DNA from: an uncultured Sphingomonadales bacterium
Lineage (GTDB): Bacteria; Pseudomonadota; Alphaproteobacteria; Sphingomonadales; Sphingomonadaceae
Direction of reading: 5' to 3'
Assembly: GCA_903848655.1 (NCBI GenBank)
Contig: CAINGT010000025.1
Location: 1 to 50,560, forward strand
Length of the DNA: 50,560 nucleotides
Shown: positions 50,426 through 50,560 of the stretch, piece after piece
Layout: every line of letters starts with the position of its first letter
Numbering within the stretch: position 1 is the first letter of the stretch
Notes under the pieces: generated by a model
What the model saw: only the letters and a program-made list of their open reading frames with translations
What the model was told of the DNA's origin: nothing
The model's database searches: none
Translations under genes and position numbers: made by a program

Positions 50426-50438
50426 TGGCGCGAGTCGT

Positions 50439-50560
50439 TCAGAATGACGGGTAGAGATTTTTGAGTTTGATGCGAGCGTCGTCGGTTGTGAACTGCCAAT
50501 CGGCTTTGGCATGATGCGTGTTTCGATGGTTTTGCCATGCGGCAACCTCGTTGATCAGAG
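50439..50560 (-). CDS. IS630-family transposase, C-terminal end (partial, runs off window)
   Basis: The last ~39 codons read EVAAWQNHRNTHHAKADWQ then FTTDDARIKLKNLYPSF and a TGA stop. This is the characteristic IS630-type DDE transposase C terminus (AAWxxxRN-xx-HAKADWQFTT-DAR-KLK-LYP). The start lies beyond position 50560, so integrity cannot be judged. The element's end probably falls near CTAGTGGCGCGAGTC at 50422-50436, within or next to the repeat; IS630 elements insert at TA. Confidence 0.88.
   Translation of the reverse strand, partial: LINEVAAWQNHRNTHHAKADWQFTTDDARIKLKNLYPSF

Overview
The window is GC-rich, densely packed alphaproteobacterial chromosome. DUF1674 next to rsmB, a DUF4167 gene beside the hisS-prfA-prmC run, serB-miaA-ilvBNC synteny and a TonB-dependent receptor beside a sugar-acid locus point to the Sphingomonadales (Novosphingobium/Sphingomonas-like). 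This placement is inference from gene content; no rRNA or tRNA gene is visible. Almost all long antisense reading frames are shadows of GC-rich genes and are left out.

Layout. 0.1-3.4 kb (minus strand): a carnitine-type catabolic unit made of a beta-keto acid cleavage enzyme, a fused carnitine dehydrogenase/thioesterase and a LysR regulator. 3.4-9.1 kb: a Pls/PosA-type NRPS-like membrane protein, rsmB, and a divergent SDHAF4-like gene. 9.1-15.0 kb: a PilZ protein, serB and miaA with overlapping divergent starts, then ilvB-ilvN-ilvC with a candidate promoter and attenuator. 15.0-23.0 kb: a sugar-acid utilisation locus with TonB receptor, one-domain ModE-like regulator, dgoA-type aldolase, dgoK-type kinase, GntR regulator, enolase-superfamily dehydratase and GMC oxidoreductase. 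23.0-30.3 kb (minus strand): metK, lnt, DUF4167, prmC, prfA and hisS. 30.35-30.7 kb: three 60-bp tandem repeats. 30.7-33.3 kb: an M61 peptidase and a DUF1345 protein.

33.3-35.7 kb is an accessory patch. It holds palindromic repeats, a primase fragment, an AbrB/PIN toxin-antitoxin pair, a striking hairpin and repeat array, and an unrecognised AT-richer gene. 35.7-43.2 kb: a metallophosphoesterase, an acetylpolyamine amidohydrolase-like HDAC protein coupled to an APC permease, a two-gene molybdenum hydroxylase (IorAB type) and a secreted M20 peptidase. 43.3-45.8 kb is gyrB. 45.8-50.56 kb is a second accessory segment: hairpins, then a 1277-residue DUF4132 protein bracketed by copies of a dispersed palindromic repeat, then the C-terminal end of an IS630-type transposase running off the window.

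Functionally the window joins housekeeping genes (translation termination, tRNA and rRNA modification, SAM and branched-chain amino acid synthesis, DNA topology) with catabolic islands for quaternary amines, sugar acids, acetylated polyamines and probably N-heterocycles or aldehydes. The least explained parts are the DUF4132 cassette, the repeat patch at 33.4-35.7 kb, the substrate of the sugar-acid locus and the NRPS-like gene upstream of the carnitine genes.
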